A stretch of 56,312 bases of DNA from positions 1 through 56,312 of the forward strand of contig DUSC01000072.1 of the NCBI GenBank assembly GCA_012842935.1, read 5' to 3'. The stretch is from Hyphomicrobiales bacterium. Lineage in GTDB: Bacteria; Pseudomonadota; Alphaproteobacteria; Rhizobiales; Rhizobiaceae. Below the pieces are notes generated by a model. The model saw nothing but the letters and a program-made list of their open reading frames with translations. It was not told the origin of the DNA and did not search any database. Position numbers and translations under genes: made by a program. This document shows, piece by piece, positions 41,256 through 51,303 of this stretch (positions are counted from its first letter, which is position 1; each line of letters begins with the position of its first letter).

Positions 41256-42263
41256 ATGCTGCTCTCCCAGATCGCGAATCCGGACGGATCGATCACGGTC
41301 GTGGCACGTGAAGGCAAGGAGGCCTATGCCGTGCGCGGCGTCGGCAGCGTCTACGACATGGTCCTCGACTGCATCCGCTCCGGAAACGCGGACCTGGCCG
41401 CCCACGTCTCGGCGCTCGGTCTCGGCGCGGCGATGGATCTGGAGCGCGCCTACGAGGACGGACGTCTCCTGCCGCCGATCACGCATCCCGACCCGGCGCA
41501 CCTCTATCTCACGGGCACGGGCCTCACCCATCTCGGCTCGGCGTCCGCCCGCGACGCGATGCACCAGAAGCAGGGTGCCGACGCCGAGGCGAAGCTCACC
41601 GATTCGATGCGGATGTTCCGCATGGGCCTGGAGGCCGGCAAGCCGGCTGGTGCCGAGCCCGGGGTCCAGCCGGAATGGTTCTACAAGGGCAACGGCCACA
41701 CCGTGGCGGCGCCCGGCGCCCCGCTGGTTTCGCCCGCCTTCGCCGAGGATGCCGGCGAGGAGCCCGAGATCGCCGGCGTCTATGTCATCGGCGACGACGG
41801 CACGCCGTTCCGCATTGGCTTTGCCCTGTCCAACGAGTTCTCCGACCATGTGATGGAACGCGTCAACTATCTCTACCTGGCGCATTCCAAGCTGCGGCCG
41901 GCGTCGTTCGGGCCGGAAATCCGCGTCGGCGCCCTCCCCTATGACGTGCGCGGCACCTCGCGGATCCGGCGCGCCGGCAGGCTGATCTTCGAGCAGCCGT
42001 TCCTGTCGGGCGAGGCGAACATGTCGCATTCGATCGCCAATCTCGAGCATCACCACTTCAAGTACGGACTGTTCCGTCGTCCCGGCGACGTCCACGTCCA
42101 TATGTTCGGCACGGCGACGCTTTCCTTCACCCATGGAATCCTCGCCGAGCCCGGCGACGAGTTCGAGATCGAGGCCACGTTGTTCGGCCTGCCGCTTCGC
42201 AACCGCCTCGCCGTCGAGGCAGCGGCGGCACCCGCCGGCCGCGTCGAGGTTCGCGCGCTATAG
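41256..42263 (+). CDS. gguC: GguC / AraD1-family protein (FAH fold)
   Basis: A protein of 335 residues of the fumarylacetoacetate-hydrolase superfamily, GguC group. The C-terminal two-thirds carry the acidic metal site (EEPEIAGVYVIGDDG; ALSNEFSDHVMERVNYLYLA). The group includes 2-keto-3-deoxy-L-arabonate dehydratases (AraD1 type), which turn KDA into alpha-ketoglutarate semialdehyde in oxidative L-arabinose breakdown. The ATG at 41256 is 5 bases after gguB. An L-arabinonate dehydratase follows 11 bases later, so dehydration of its product here is a well-supported inference. Confidence 0.9.
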   Translation: MLLSQIANPDGSITVVAREGKEAYAVRGVGSVYDMVLDCIRSGNADLAAHVSALGLGAAMDLERAYEDGRLLPPITHPDPAHLYLTGTGLTHLGSASARDAMHQKQGADAEAKLTDSMRMFRMGLEAGKPAGAEPGVQPEWFYKGNGHTVAAPGAPLVSPAFAEDAGEEPEIAGVYVIGDDGTPFRIGFALSNEFSDHVMERVNYLYLAHSKLRPASFGPEIRVGALPYDVRGTSRIRRAGRLIFEQPFLSGEANMSHSIANLEHHHFKYGLFRRPGDVHVHMFGTATLSFTHGILAEPGDEFEIEATLFGLPLRNRLAVEAAAAPAGRVEVRAL

Positions 42264-42274
42264 GAACTTTCCGC

Positions 42275-44017
42275 ATGGCATTCCGAAAGGCCGACTGGCC
42301 GCGCAGGCTCCGCTCCACCGAATGGTTCGGCGGATCTTCCCGCGATCACATCTATCATCGCTCCTGGATGAAGAATCAGGGTCTGCCCGCCGACCTCTTC
42401 GACGGGCGGCCGGTGATCGGCATCTGCAACACCTGGTCCGAGCTGACGCCGTGCAACGCGCATCTGCGCGACCTCGCGGAGCGGGTGAAGCATGGCATCT
42501 ACGAGGCAGGCGGCCTGCCCGTCGAGTTCCCGGTCTTCTCGACGGGCGAGAGCACGCTGCGTCCGACGGCGATGATGTTCCGCAACCTCGCCGCGATGGA
42601 CGTCGAGGAGGCGCTCCGCGGCAATCCGCTCGACGGCGTCGTGCTGCTCGCCGGCTGCGACAAGACCACGCCGGCCCTGCTGATGGGGGCGGCGAGCGTC
42701 GACATTCCCGCCATCCTCGTCTCCGGCGGCCCGATGCTGAACGGCTGGTTCCGCGGCGAGCGCGTCGGTTCCGGCACGGCGCTCTGGCAGATGTCGGAGG
42801 CGATCAAGGCGGGCACCATGTCGCGCGAGGATTTCCTCGAGGCCGAGCAGGCCATGTCGCGCTCGCCCGGTTCGTGCAACACGATGGGCACGGCCTCGAC
42901 CATGGCCTCGATGGCCGAGGCGCTGGGCATGGCGCTGTCCGGCAACGCCGCGATCCCGGCGGTGGACTCCCGCCGGCGCGTCATGGCGCACCTCACCGGC
43001 CGGCGGATCGTCGAGATGGTCAAGGACGATCTCAAGCCCTCCGACATCCTCACCCGCCGGGCGTTCGAGAACGCGATCCGCGTCAACGGCGCCATCGGCG
43101 GCTCGACGAATGCGGTGATCCACCTGCTCGCCATCGCCGGCCGCGTCGGCGTCGACCTCACCCTCGACGACTGGGACCGGCTCGGTCGCGACGTACCGAC
43201 CATCGTCAACCTGATGCCGTCGGGAAGATACCTGATGGAGGAGTTCTTCTACGCCGGCGGCCTGCCGGTGGTCGTCAGGCGTCTCGGCGAAGCCGGGCTG
43301 TTGCACAAGGACGCACTCACGGTCTCCGGCGGACCGATCTGGGACGAGGTGAAGGACGTGCGCAACTGGAACGAGGATGTCATCCTGCCCGCCGAAAGGG
43401 CCCTGACCGCCCAGGGCGGAATTGCCGTCCTGCGCGGCAATCTCGCACCCGGGGGAGCCGTGCTCAAGCCGTCGGCCGCGAGCCCGCACCTGATGAGGCA
43501 TCGCGGCCGCGCCGTCGTCTTCGAGGACATTGACGACTACAAGGCGAAGATCGCCGACGAGACGCTCGACATCGACGAGACCTGCGTCATGGTGCTGAAG
43601 AACTGCGGGCCGAAGGGCTATCCCGGCATGGCCGAAGTCGGCAACATGGGGCTTCCGCCGAAGGTCCTGCGCAAGGGCATCACCGATATGGTGCGCATCT
43701 CCGACGCGCGCATGTCGGGCACCGCCTACGGCACGGTGGTGCTCCACGCCGCGCCGGAGGCGGCCGCGGGCGGCCCTCTGGCCATCGTGCGCGACGGCGA
43801 CATGATCGAGATCGACGTCGAGTCCCGCCGTCTGCATCTCGATGTCCCGGAAGCCGAGATCGCCGCGCGTCTGGCCGCCTGGACGCCGACGGTCGCGCCG
43901 CCCGCGGGCGGCTATGCCCGCATGTTCGCCGAGCACGTGCAGGGCGCCGACACCGGCGCCGATTTCGACTTCCTCAGGGGATCGCGTGGAAAGGCGGTGC
44001 CGCGTGACAGCCACTGA
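42275..44017 (+). CDS. L-arabinonate dehydratase (IlvD/Edd family)
   Basis: A [2Fe-2S] and Mg-dependent sugar-acid dehydratase of 580 residues, the length of the Rhizobium enzyme. Cluster ligands Cys60 (SELTPCNAHL), Cys128 (LLAGCDK) and Cys201 (SPGSCNTMG), the metal-binding Lys130 and catalytic Ser481 (ARMSGTAYGT) are each one position after Cys59, Cys127, Cys200, Lys129 and Ser480 of R. leguminosarum L-arabinonate dehydratase as I recall them. It converts L-arabinonate (or D-galactonate and D-fuconate) to the 2-keto-3-deoxy acid. It sits between gguC and the sugar dehydrogenase gene, which overlaps its end by 14 bases. Confidence 0.93.
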   Translation: MAFRKADWPRRLRSTEWFGGSSRDHIYHRSWMKNQGLPADLFDGRPVIGICNTWSELTPCNAHLRDLAERVKHGIYEAGGLPVEFPVFSTGESTLRPTAMMFRNLAAMDVEEALRGNPLDGVVLLAGCDKTTPALLMGAASVDIPAILVSGGPMLNGWFRGERVGSGTALWQMSEAIKAGTMSREDFLEAEQAMSRSPGSCNTMGTASTMASMAEALGMALSGNAAIPAVDSRRRVMAHLTGRRIVEMVKDDLKPSDILTRRAFENAIRVNGAIGGSTNAVIHLLAIAGRVGVDLTLDDWDRLGRDVPTIVNLMPSGRYLMEEFFYAGGLPVVVRRLGEAGLLHKDALTVSGGPIWDEVKDVRNWNEDVILPAERALTAQGGIAVLRGNLAPGGAVLKPSAASPHLMRHRGRAVVFEDIDDYKAKIADETLDIDETCVMVLKNCGPKGYPGMAEVGNMGLPPKVLRKGITDMVRISDARMSGTAYGTVVLHAAPEAAAGGPLAIVRDGDMIEIDVESRRLHLDVPEAEIAARLAAWTPTVAPPAGGYARMFAEHVQGADTGADFDFLRGSRGKAVPRDSH

Positions 44018-44939
44018 CCCCATTCGCGTGGCGATCGTCGGCGTCGGCAAGATCGCGCGCGACCAGCACCTGCCTTCCATCGCCGGCAACCCCGCCTTCG
44101 AGCTCGCCGCGACGGTCTCCCGCAGCGGCGGCATCGACGGCGTGCCCAACTTCGCCACCGTCGAGGCGCTGCTTGAGGCCCGGCCCGACATCGGCGCCCT
44201 GTCGCTCTGCCAGCCGCCGCAGTTCCGCTACGACGCGGCCGCGAAGGCGCTTTCCGCCCGCCGCCATCTGATGCTGGAAAAGCCGCCGGGCGCCACGGTC
44301 GGCGAGGTCCAGGCGCTCCAGGCGCTCGCCGCCCGCAACGGCGTCACTCTCTTCGCAACCTGGCATTCGCGCTTCGCCGCGGCCGTCCAGCCGGCCCGTC
44401 AATGGCTCGCCGACCGTGTGCTCCGGCGCGTCACCGTCACCTGGAAGGAGGATGTCCGCCTTTGGCATCCCGGCCAGGCCTGGATCTGGCAGCCGGGCGG
44501 GCTCGGTGTCTTCGATCCCGGCATCAACGCGCTGTCCATCGTCACGGCGATCCTGCCGCAGCCGCTCCGCCTGGTCGGTGCCGTGCTGGAGTTCCCGGCC
44601 GGCCGCGAGGCGCCGATCGCCGCACATCTCGATTTCGCCGGCGCCGGCGGCCTCGTTGCGACGGCCGACTTCGACTGGCGGCAGACCGGTCCGCAGACCT
44701 GGGACATCGAGGTCGAAACCGATGCGGGCGTGCTCACGCTCGCCATGGGCGGCGCCCGGATGGCCGTCGACGGAAGGCCTGTGGTCGCGGGCGACGACCG
44801 CGAATATGCCGGCATCTACAGCCGCTTCGCCGGACTGATCGGCCGCGGCGCCAGCGACGTCGACCTGGCCCCCCTCGTCCAGGTGGCCGACGCCTTCATG
44901 CTCGGCCGCCGCAAGGTGGTCGAGGCGTTCGAAGACTGA
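44004..44939 (+). CDS. D-galactose/L-arabinose 1-dehydrogenase (Gfo/Idh/MocA family)
   Basis: NAD(P)-dependent sugar dehydrogenase of 311 residues. The opening IRVAIVGVGKIARDQHLPSI has the Rossmann motif GVGKIA, and EKPPGATV carries the catalytic lysine. WHSRFAAAVQPARQWL and FDPGINALSIVTAILP are typical of rhizobial D-galactose 1-dehydrogenase, which also oxidises L-arabinose. The GTG at 44004 overlaps the dehydratase end. It performs the first step, aldose to aldonolactone, of the De Ley-Doudoroff-type route. No dedicated lactonase gene for this branch was seen in the operon; spontaneous hydrolysis or a lactonase elsewhere would be needed. Confidence 0.9.
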   Translation: MTATDPIRVAIVGVGKIARDQHLPSIAGNPAFELAATVSRSGGIDGVPNFATVEALLEARPDIGALSLCQPPQFRYDAAAKALSARRHLMLEKPPGATVGEVQALQALAARNGVTLFATWHSRFAAAVQPARQWLADRVLRRVTVTWKEDVRLWHPGQAWIWQPGGLGVFDPGINALSIVTAILPQPLRLVGAVLEFPAGREAPIAAHLDFAGAGGLVATADFDWRQTGPQTWDIEVETDAGVLTLAMGGARMAVDGRPVVAGDDREYAGIYSRFAGLIGRGASDVDLAPLVQVADAFMLGRRKVVEAFED

Positions 44940-44997
44940 CGATGGGCGCGACGCGACAACAAGGACGGGCCGCGACCGCCGTCGCCGGGCGGCGGCG

Positions 44998-45915
44998 ATG
45001 AACGCATCTCCCGCCGCCGTCGCGTGGATCGCCGTCGACTGGGGCACCACCAACCTGCGCGCCTGGGCGATGGCCGGCGACCGGGTCCTCGACGCTTCGG
45101 CAAGGCCGCTCGGCATGGGCGCGCTGAAGCGCGAGGAGTTCGAACCGGCGCTGCTCGAAACGGTCGGCGGCTGGCTTTCCGACGGCCGTACCGTGCCGGT
45201 GGTGGCCTGCGGCATGGTCGGCGCGCGCCAGGGGTGGGCGGAGGCGCCCTACGTCGACACGCCGTCGCGACCGCTCGACGCCGCCCGGTTCGTCCGCGTC
45301 GCGACCGCCGACCGGCGCATCGCCGTAACCATCATCCACGGCATGTGCCAGATCGATCCGGCGGACGTCATGCGCGGCGAAGAGACCCAGCTCGCCGGAC
45401 TGCTGGCGCTGGAACCCGGCTTTTCCGGAACCGCCTGCCTGCCCGGCACCCACAGCAAATGGGCAACGCTGGGCCGCGACCGTGTCGCCGGTTTTCGCAC
45501 TTTCATGACCGGAGAGATCTTCGCGCTGCTCAGCGAGCAGTCGATCCTCCGCCACTCGGTCGGCGACGCGAGCGAGCCCGACGAAGGCGCGTTCGCGGAA
45601 GCCGTCACCGAATCCGCCTCGGCGCCGGGAGCGCTGGCTGCCTGGCTGTTCTCGACGCGGGCGCAGGGCCTCCTCGGCACGCTGCGGCCCGCCGAAGCGC
45701 TCGCCAGAATCTCCGGCCTGCTGGTCGGCATGGAAGTCTGTGCCATGCGCGCCGCCTGGATCGAGCGGCCGCTCGTGTTGATCGGCGCGCCGGCGCTCTG
45801 CGGCCTCTATGCCCGCGCGCTCACGCTGCTCGGCGCCCGTCCGCCGGCCCTGATCGACGCGGAACGCTGCACGCTCGCCGGCCTGGCCGCCGCCCGTCGG
45901 CTCCTTGCCGGATAG
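44998..45915 (+). CDS. dgoK: 2-dehydro-3-deoxygalactonokinase DgoK
   Basis: Sugar-acid kinase of 305 residues. The phosphate motif DWGTTNLRAWAM (around residue 14), VACGMVGARQGWAEAPYV, LPGTHSKWATL and FMTGEIFALLSEQSIL are hallmark segments of DgoK. It phosphorylates 2-keto-3-deoxy-D-galactonate to KDPGal, which an aldolase (DgoA, not present in this window) splits to pyruvate and glyceraldehyde 3-phosphate. It follows the dehydrogenase by 58 bases and closes the galactose/arabinose unit. Confidence 0.94.
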   Translation: MNASPAAVAWIAVDWGTTNLRAWAMAGDRVLDASARPLGMGALKREEFEPALLETVGGWLSDGRTVPVVACGMVGARQGWAEAPYVDTPSRPLDAARFVRVATADRRIAVTIIHGMCQIDPADVMRGEETQLAGLLALEPGFSGTACLPGTHSKWATLGRDRVAGFRTFMTGEIFALLSEQSILRHSVGDASEPDEGAFAEAVTESASAPGALAAWLFSTRAQGLLGTLRPAEALARISGLLVGMEVCAMRAAWIERPLVLIGAPALCGLYARALTLLGARPPALIDAERCTLAGLAAARRLLAG

Positions 45916-46013
45916 ACGGGCGGTCGAACGCTGCGACGGCCCTCACCGCGGGCCGTGCCGCGGCCGGGCGCGTCGTCGCCGGGGATCCTGCCGCCGGGTT
46001 TCCGGTCCGGTCT

Positions 46014-46775
46014 TCAGCCGATCGAGCTGCTTTGCGCCAGACGTCTGAGCTCGGCCAGAGTCGTTTCCTCGTCGACCGTCGTCGCATCGACCCGCTGCAG
46101 ATAGGGACACGTCACCACCGCGATGGCGTCTCCGGACGGGCCGAAGATCGGCACCGATAGGTCGCGGACGCCGACGAGCTGGAGACTGGCGCCCGTGCGG
46201 TGACCCTGGGCGCGGATCAACTCCAGCGTACGCTCGATCGCCGCCACGCGCTCCTCGTTCTCCTTGCCGCCCCAGATGGCGAGCGTTTCGCGGATCCTTT
46301 CCGGACTCTGGAAGGCGAGCAGGGTCTGGCCGGAACTCGTCGTCGCGAGATCGAGGCGAGCACCGACGCGCAGCCGGAACTCCCAGTTGGCCGGACCGCT
46401 GGCCTGGGCGACCACCACCGCGGCCCCCCTGTCGGGCATGACCAGGTGGACCGACTGCTGCGTCCGCTCGGTGAAGGCGTCCATCAACGGCTGGGCCCGC
46501 GCCACCAGCCGGCGCACCGGAGGATGCTGGCTGCCGAGCACGAAGAGTTTCATCGTCAGCGCATAGCGGTCGCCTTCCGCCGACCGGCTGACATAGTCGC
46601 GCGCCACCAGCCGCTCGAGCATCCTGTAGATCTCGCTCTGGCTGCGGCCGATCGCCTTCACGATTTCGGCGCGGGTCAACGCGCCCGGTTGTCCCGACAG
46701 GAACTCCAGGATGTCCAGCCCCTTGTCGAGCGCCGGCGCCCGGTACCTGTCGACGTCGTCTCTCCTCGCAGTCAA
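46014..46775 (-). CDS. IclR-family transcriptional regulator
   Basis: A regulator of 253 residues: winged helix (about 12-75, RAEIVKAIGRSQSEIYRMLERL) and IclR effector domain (about 90-250, with ATTSSGQTLLAFQ and VRDLSVPIFGPSGDAIAV). The frame is open far upstream, but that part is a shadow of the SDR gene; the TTG at 46775, with AAGGGGGATCGG before it, gives the normal domain start. It is divergent from the L-fucose catabolic operon, with palindromes between, so it is the probable local repressor or activator with a fucose-pathway intermediate as ligand. The ligand is inferred. Confidence 0.9.
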   Translation of the reverse strand: MTARRDDVDRYRAPALDKGLDILEFLSGQPGALTRAEIVKAIGRSQSEIYRMLERLVARDYVSRSAEGDRYALTMKLFVLGSQHPPVRRLVARAQPLMDAFTERTQQSVHLVMPDRGAAVVVAQASGPANWEFRLRVGARLDLATTSSGQTLLAFQSPERIRETLAIWGGKENEERVAAIERTLELIRAQGHRTGASLQLVGVRDLSVPIFGPSGDAIAVVTCPYLQRVDATTVDEETTLAELRRLAQSSSIG

Positions 46776-46844
46776 CCGATCCCCCTTCGTTGCGAACGCC
46801 GGACAATAGCGCCGTCGCCGGCAAAACGCCCCTTGCAATTTGCA

Positions 46845-46872
46845 TTCATATATGAAAAACATGTTCACATGT
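46845..46872. promoter_or_regulatory. Palindromic operator candidates for the IclR regulator
   Basis: A perfect 12-bp palindrome TTCATATATGAA at 46845-46856 is followed by two copies of ACATGT (46859-46864 and 46867-46872) in an AT-rich patch between the divergent IclR and fucose-operon genes. Binding by the IclR protein is inferred from position and symmetry. Confidence 0.5.
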
Positions 46873-46915
46873 AAACGCATTCGGATTTCGGTCCGGCTCG
46901 GGAGGAGCTGTAAAC

Positions 46916-47663
46916 ATGCGTCTGGGGGGAAGCGGATCCTCATATCCGCGGCCGCGAACGGCATCGGCCGAGGCAGCGCGCTCGCCTGCGCGGCAGCCGG
47001 GGCCGAGGTGCTGGCCGTCGACATCAGCGAAAGCGGTCTTCTGTCGCTCGCCTCCGAAAACGGGGCGATCTCGACGCACGTCCTCGACGTCATGGATAGC
47101 GCCGCCGTCGACGCATTCGCTTTGAAGGCTGGCCGGCTCGACGGACTCTTCAATTGCGCCGGCTTCGTCCATCACGGCACGATCCTGGAGGTGACCAAGC
47201 AGGACTGGGCCTTCAGTTTCGACCTCAACGTCACGTCGATGTACCGGATGATCCGGGCGTTCCTGCCCGGCATGCTCGAGCGCGCGGCGGAGACCGGCAG
47301 CGCCTCCATCCTCAACATGGCCTCGATGGCCTCTTCGATCAAAGGCTTCCCCAACCGGGCGCTCTACGGCGCCAGCAAGGCGGCGGTGATCGGTCTGACC
47401 AAGGGTGTCGCGGCCGATTTCGTGCGCCGCGGCATCCGCTGCAACGCGCTCTGCCCGGGCACCGTCGACACGCCGTCGCTGCGCGCGCGGATCGCCGCCG
47501 CCGCCGATCCCGTCCAGGCGGAGAAGGATTTCATCGCCCGGCAGCCGATCGGTCGGCTGGCGACCGTCGACGACATCACGCCGATGGTCGTCTACCTCCT
47601 CGGCGACGAGAGCCGCTTCGTCACTGGCCAGGCGGTGCTCGTGGACGGCGGGGTGACCATCTG

Positions 47664-47664
<1 letters not shown>
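46916..47664 (+). CDS. SDR 2-keto-3-deoxy-L-fuconate dehydrogenase, start out of frame
   Basis: Short-chain dehydrogenase body with [22 protein letters not shown], and Tyr/Lys in ALYGASK, matching NAD-dependent 2-keto-3-deoxy-L-fuconate dehydrogenases, which give 2,4-diketo-3-deoxy-L-fuconate. The natural start appears to be ATG 46916 (GGGAGGAG nine bases upstream, MRLGG-like opening), but a six-G run at 46924-46929 is one base short of joining that ATG to the main frame, so this span is 749 bases. With one more G it would encode 249 residues, the family length. As read, the main frame is open only from ATGs at 46840, 46852 or 46861, inside the operator region and without ribosome sites. The stop overlaps the next start. 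Confidence 0.82.
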
Positions 47665-49198
<1,534 letters not shown>

Positions 49199-49202
<4 letters not shown>

Positions 49203-50197
49203 CCATCGCCGAAAACACCGCCGGCACGCTGTCCGGAATCCGCAAGTCGGGTGCGCACCACAAGCTGCTCGCTTTCGGCAGCCTGATCGTTCTGGTCGCC
49301 GTCTTCTCGGTCGCCTCGCCGAACTTCCTCCAGACCAACAACGTCATCGCCATCCTGCAGGCGACGTCGGTCAACGGCGTGCTGGCGATCGCCGCGACGC
49401 TCGTCATCATTTCCGGCGGCATCGATCTCTCCGTCGGCACGCTGATGACCTTCTGCGCCGTGATCGCGGGCGTGCTCCTGACCTTCCTCGGCCTGCCGAT
49501 GGTCGTCGGCATCCCCGGCGCGCTTCTCGCCGGCTTCGCATCGGGCGCCTTGACGGGCGTCCTGATCACCAGGCTGCGCATCCCGCCCTTCATCGCCACG
49601 CTCGGCATGATGCTGATCTACAAGGGCCTTTCGCTGGCGATCTGCGGGGCCAAGCCGATCTATTTCAACGACACCCCCGGCTTCACCGACATCTCGACCG
49701 GCTCGCTGATCGGCGCGATCGTCCCGGCCCTGCCGATCCCCAACGGCGTCCTCATCCTGTTCCTCGTCGCCTTCGGCGCCGCGTTCGTCCTGCAGCGGAC
49801 CGCGCTCGGCCGCTACACCTTCGCGCTCGGCTCCAACGAGGAAGCGCTGCGCCTGTCCGGTGTCGGCATCGACAGCTGGAAGATCGCGGTCTACGCGGTC
49901 GCCGGCGGCATCTGCGCGATCGCCGGCATTCTGCTCGCCTCGCGCATCAATTCGGCCCAGCCGGCGATCGGACAGGGCTACGAACTCGACGCCATCGCCG
50001 CGGTCGTCATCGGCGGCACCTCGCTCTCGGGAGGCCGCGGAACGATGCTCGGCACGATGATCGGCGCGCTGATCATCAGCGTGGTCGCCAACGGCCTGCG
50101 CATCCTGTCGGTCCCCCAGGAATGGCAGATCGTGGTGACCGGCTCGATCATCATCCTTGCCGTCTACACCGACAATCTCAGGCGCCGCGGCGCATGA
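49199..50197 (+). CDS. Sugar ABC transporter permease (L-fucose importer)
   Basis: RbsC-type membrane protein of 332 residues with about ten hydrophobic segments and the motifs [14 protein letters not shown] and [20 protein letters not shown]. The TTG at 49199 overlaps the ATPase stop (TTGA) and has AAGGAGGGCC before it. The in-frame region upstream to 48911 is a shadow of the ATPase gene. Confidence 0.92.
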
Positions 50198-50285
50198 GGA
50201 CAAGACGCGCGGCGGCTCGTCACCGCGCCAAGATCAAGAAGGGCAGCCAGCCCCGAGAACCCGTGCAAATCAACTGGAGGATTAC

Positions 50286-51230
50286 ATGTTCAACAGACGC
50301 AGTCTGCTAGGCCTCATGGCCGCGACGATGCTCGCCGGAACGGCGACGATCGCGGCCGCCGAGGAGAAGCCCTACATCGCCCTGATCTCGAAGGGCTTCC
50401 AGCACCAGTTCTGGCAGGCTGTGAAGCTCGGCGCCGAAAAGGCGGGAGAGGAATTCAACGTCGACGTCACCTACGAGGGTCCCGACGGCGAAGGCGCCGT
50501 CGACCGCCAGCTCGACATGATCTCGGCGGCGATCGCCAAGAAGCCGGCAGCCATCGCCATCGCGGCGATCGACAGCCAGGCGACCGTGCCCCTGCTGAAG
50601 CAGGCGCAGGCCGCAGGTATCACCGTGATCGCCTTCGATTCGGGTGTCGCCAGCGACATCCCGATCACCAATGCCTCCACCGACAACCTCGCCTCGGCGG
50701 CGCTCGCCGCCGAAAAGCTCGCCGAGATGATCGGCGACGAGGGCAAGGTCGCCGTCGTCTCCTTCGACCAGACCAGCCAGACGGGCATCGAGCGGCGCGA
50801 CGGCTTCGTCACCCAGATGAAGAACGCCCATCCGAAGATCGAGATCGTCGCCATCGAATACGGCGGCGGCGACCACCTCAAGTCGGCGGAGATCACCAAG
50901 ACGCTGCTCCAGGCCTACCCCGACCTCAAGGGCATCTTCGGCACCAACGAGGGTTCCGCCATCGGCGTGGCGATCGGCAAGAAGGAAGTCGGCAGCAACG
51001 TCGTCGTCGTCGGCTACGATTCCGGCAAGGCGCAGACCGATGCGATCCGCGACGGCACGATCGCCGGCGCCATCACGCAGAATCCGGTCGGCATCGGCTA
51101 CGAAGCGGTCAAGGCCGGCGTCATGGCGCTCAGGGGCGAGAAGGTTCCCCCGCACATCGACACGGGCTTCTACTGGTACGACAAGTCCAACATCGACGAT
51201 CCGACGATCAAGGCCGTGCTCTACGATTGA
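50286..51230 (+). CDS. Periplasmic sugar-binding protein (L-fucose importer)
   Basis: Solute-binding protein of 314 residues with a signal peptide of about 25 residues (MFNRRSLLGLMAATMLAGTA, cleavage near AAA-EE). The mature part opens KPYIALISKGFQHQFWQAVK and has second-lobe motifs VVVVGYDSGKAQTDAIRDG and AITQNPVGIGYEAVKAG. ACTGGAGGATTAC precedes the ATG. It follows the permease by 88 bases and is followed by a strong hairpin. Gene order (ATPase, permease, binding protein) differs from the other importers here, where the binding protein comes first. Confidence 0.92.
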   Translation: MFNRRSLLGLMAATMLAGTATIAAAEEKPYIALISKGFQHQFWQAVKLGAEKAGEEFNVDVTYEGPDGEGAVDRQLDMISAAIAKKPAAIAIAAIDSQATVPLLKQAQAAGITVIAFDSGVASDIPITNASTDNLASAALAAEKLAEMIGDEGKVAVVSFDQTSQTGIERRDGFVTQMKNAHPKIEIVAIEYGGGDHLKSAEITKTLLQAYPDLKGIFGTNEGSAIGVAIGKKEVGSNVVVVGYDSGKAQTDAIRDGTIAGAITQNPVGIGYEAVKAGVMALRGEKVPPHIDTGFYWYDKSNIDDPTIKAVLYD

Positions 51231-51238
51231 TCGCCCCC

Positions 51239-51270
51239 CGCCCGGCGCGGCCGATCGACCGCGCCGGGCG
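51239..51270 (+). terminator. Hairpin after the fucose-binding protein gene
   Basis: Perfect 12-bp stem CGCCCGGCGCGG/CCGCGCCGGGCG with an 8-base loop, 8 bases after the stop, followed by CCATTTTCG. It may end part of the transcription before the catabolic genes. Confidence 0.6.
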
Positions 51271-51303
51271 CCATTTTCGAGGAACCGCAGAAGGTCGGGC
51301 CCC

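Noticed and set aside
42050-44191. Minus-strand open frame of 713 codons opposite the arabinonate dehydratase
   Set aside because: The plus-strand dehydratase has every catalytic residue at the expected place; the minus frame is compositional noise.
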